Origin: Lachnospiraceae bacterium
GTDB taxonomy: Bacteria > Bacillota_A > Clostridia > Lachnospirales > Lachnospiraceae
Length of the DNA stretch: 6,354 nucleotides
Assembly: GCA_017620055.1 (NCBI GenBank)
Contig: JAFZRD010000049.1
Location: forward strand, 1 to 6,354
Direction: 5' to 3'
Shown here: piece by piece, positions 5,782 through 6,354 of the stretch
Layout: each line of letters begins with the position of its first letter
Position numbering within the stretch: the first letter of the stretch is position 1
Made by a program: the position numbers and the translations under genes
The notes under the pieces: generated by a model
What the model was told of the DNA's origin: nothing
The model's input: only the letters and a program-made list of their open reading frames with translations
Database searches by the model: none

Positions 5782-6354
5782 ATTACACCGATCTCTCCGA
5801 TGAAGAACTGATCATCGCACTTCGTGACGGTGACGGTAAGGTCATCGACTATATAATCGAAAAATACAAAGAACTTGTCCGCAGGAAAGCCGGGAGCATG
5901 TTCATCCTGGGTGCCGATAAGGAGGACCTTATCCAGGAAGGCATGATCGGTCTTTACAAGGCTGTACGTGACTACGATGCCGGACGTGATGCGAGCTTTT
6001 ATACATTTGCTGACCTGTGTGTGTCAAGGCAGATGTACAAGGCTGTCGAGGCACAGAACCGCAAGAAACATGCACCGCTCAATTCTTATGTATCAATTTA
6101 TGAGGATGAGACCGGAAAGGGAGATCCGGGCGAAGGCGCGAACATACCGGAACTGCTCGCGCAGGCCGGGATGAGTCCCGAAGACATGGTCATTGATAAA
6201 GAGCAGACGGAACGTCTCGAGCAGAAGATATATGACAGCTTAAGTGATTTTGAACGTAAAGTATTCAACCTTCGCCTGACGGGGCTTGAATATACGGACA
6301 TCGCCAGGATTCTCGGACGCGATGAGAAGTCCACGGACAACGCTCTCTCAAGGA
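5778..6354 (+). CDS. sigH: RNA polymerase sigma-H factor (Spo0H-like), 3' partial
   Basis: This sigma-70-family factor resembles SigH, which directs transition-state and early sporulation or competence genes in Bacilli and Clostridia. 192 codons are visible, against a usual length of about 210-220, and the gene runs off the right edge. Region 2 is strong: GADKEDLIQEGMIGLYKAVRDYD (45-67) followed by SFYTFADLCVSRQMYKAVE (73-91) for core binding and -10 recognition. HAPLNSYVSI (98-107) is a SigH-like hallmark. Region 4 holds LSDFERKVFNLRL (155-167) and the helix-turn-helix YTDIARILGRDEKSTDNALSR (172-192), cut before its final helix. The ATG overlaps the rlmB stop in ATGA, and AAAGGG at 5771-5776 is too close to act as a normal ribosome site, so translation is probably coupled to rlmB. 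In B. subtilis yacP/rae1 lies between rlmB and sigH; here it is absent. Confidence 0.93.
   Translation, partial: MNYTDLSDEELIIALRDGDGKVIDYIIEKYKELVRRKAGSMFILGADKEDLIQEGMIGLYKAVRDYDAGRDASFYTFADLCVSRQMYKAVEAQNRKKHAPLNSYVSIYEDETGKGDPGEGANIPELLAQAGMSPEDMVIDKEQTERLEQKIYDSLSDFERKVFNLRLTGLEYTDIARILGRDEKSTDNALSR

Noticed and set aside
5968..6174. 68-codon + strand frame inside sigH in another phase
   Set aside because: It overlaps region 2 of a strongly matching sigma factor; the Arg/Met-rich translation looks like an off-frame shadow.
1..6354. tRNA or rRNA genes, CRISPR repeats, insertion sequences, phage or toxin-antitoxin genes
   Set aside because: I looked on both strands and saw none. Housekeeping genes fill the window edge to edge.

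Overview
The window looks like core chromosome from a Firmicute of the class Clostridia, most likely a Lachnospiraceae-type organism. The reasons are a DUF2974 (Mbeg1-like) protein, a short serine acetyltransferase, a CysRS with a Clostridia-type insertion, Mini-III ribonuclease and a Spo0H/SigH-type sigma factor. By eye the base composition is roughly balanced between GC and AT throughout. No gene stands out as foreign. The lineage is inferred from protein resemblance, not from a search.

Layout: every gene is on the + strand and packed head to tail. (1) 2-1069 is the 3' part of a DUF2974 alpha/beta-hydrolase-like gene that runs in from the left edge. (2) 1078-1749 is cysE, serine O-acetyltransferase. 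(3) 1771-2511 is nadE, ammonia-dependent NAD+ synthetase. (4) 2522-3148 is ispF, MECDP synthase, with an unusual Cys/Lys-rich C-terminal tail. (5) 3163-4602 is cysS, cysteinyl-tRNA synthetase. (6) 4606-5025 is mrnC, Mini-III RNase. (7) 5044-5781 is rlmB, a SpoU-family 23S rRNA 2'-O-methyltransferase. (8) 5778 to the right edge is sigH, whose C-terminus is cut off. Gaps between genes are 3 to 21 nt, and rlmB and sigH overlap by 4 nt. No intrinsic terminator lies between genes, so genes 2-8 are probably one polycistron, perhaps continuing from gene 1. There is no gene-free stretch over 300 bases, and I saw no RNA gene, mobile element or CRISPR array.

How the genes fit together: the order is a rearranged form of the Bacillus subtilis ispD-ispF-gltX-cysE-cysS-mrnC-rlmB-yacP-sigH neighbourhood. 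cysE starts cysteine synthesis from serine and cysS charges the cysteine onto tRNA. mrnC and rlmB mature 23S rRNA. ispF serves the MEP isoprenoid pathway and nadE makes NAD+. sigH ends the group, linking a transition-state sigma factor to growth-related functions. Compared with B. subtilis, nadE is inserted and yacP/rae1 is missing before sigH.

Most unusual: ispF has a roughly 50-residue tail with a Cx2Cx2C cluster and a poly-lysine end. The DNA for that tail holds an in-phase A AAA AAG slippery heptamer. A -1 shift there would read without a stop into the cysS frame. Other points are a TATAAT box placed so that cysE mRNA could be leaderless, and a perfect 20-bp palindrome followed by a T run early in rlmB. 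I found no evidence of a wholly new multi-gene system; the window is mostly housekeeping.
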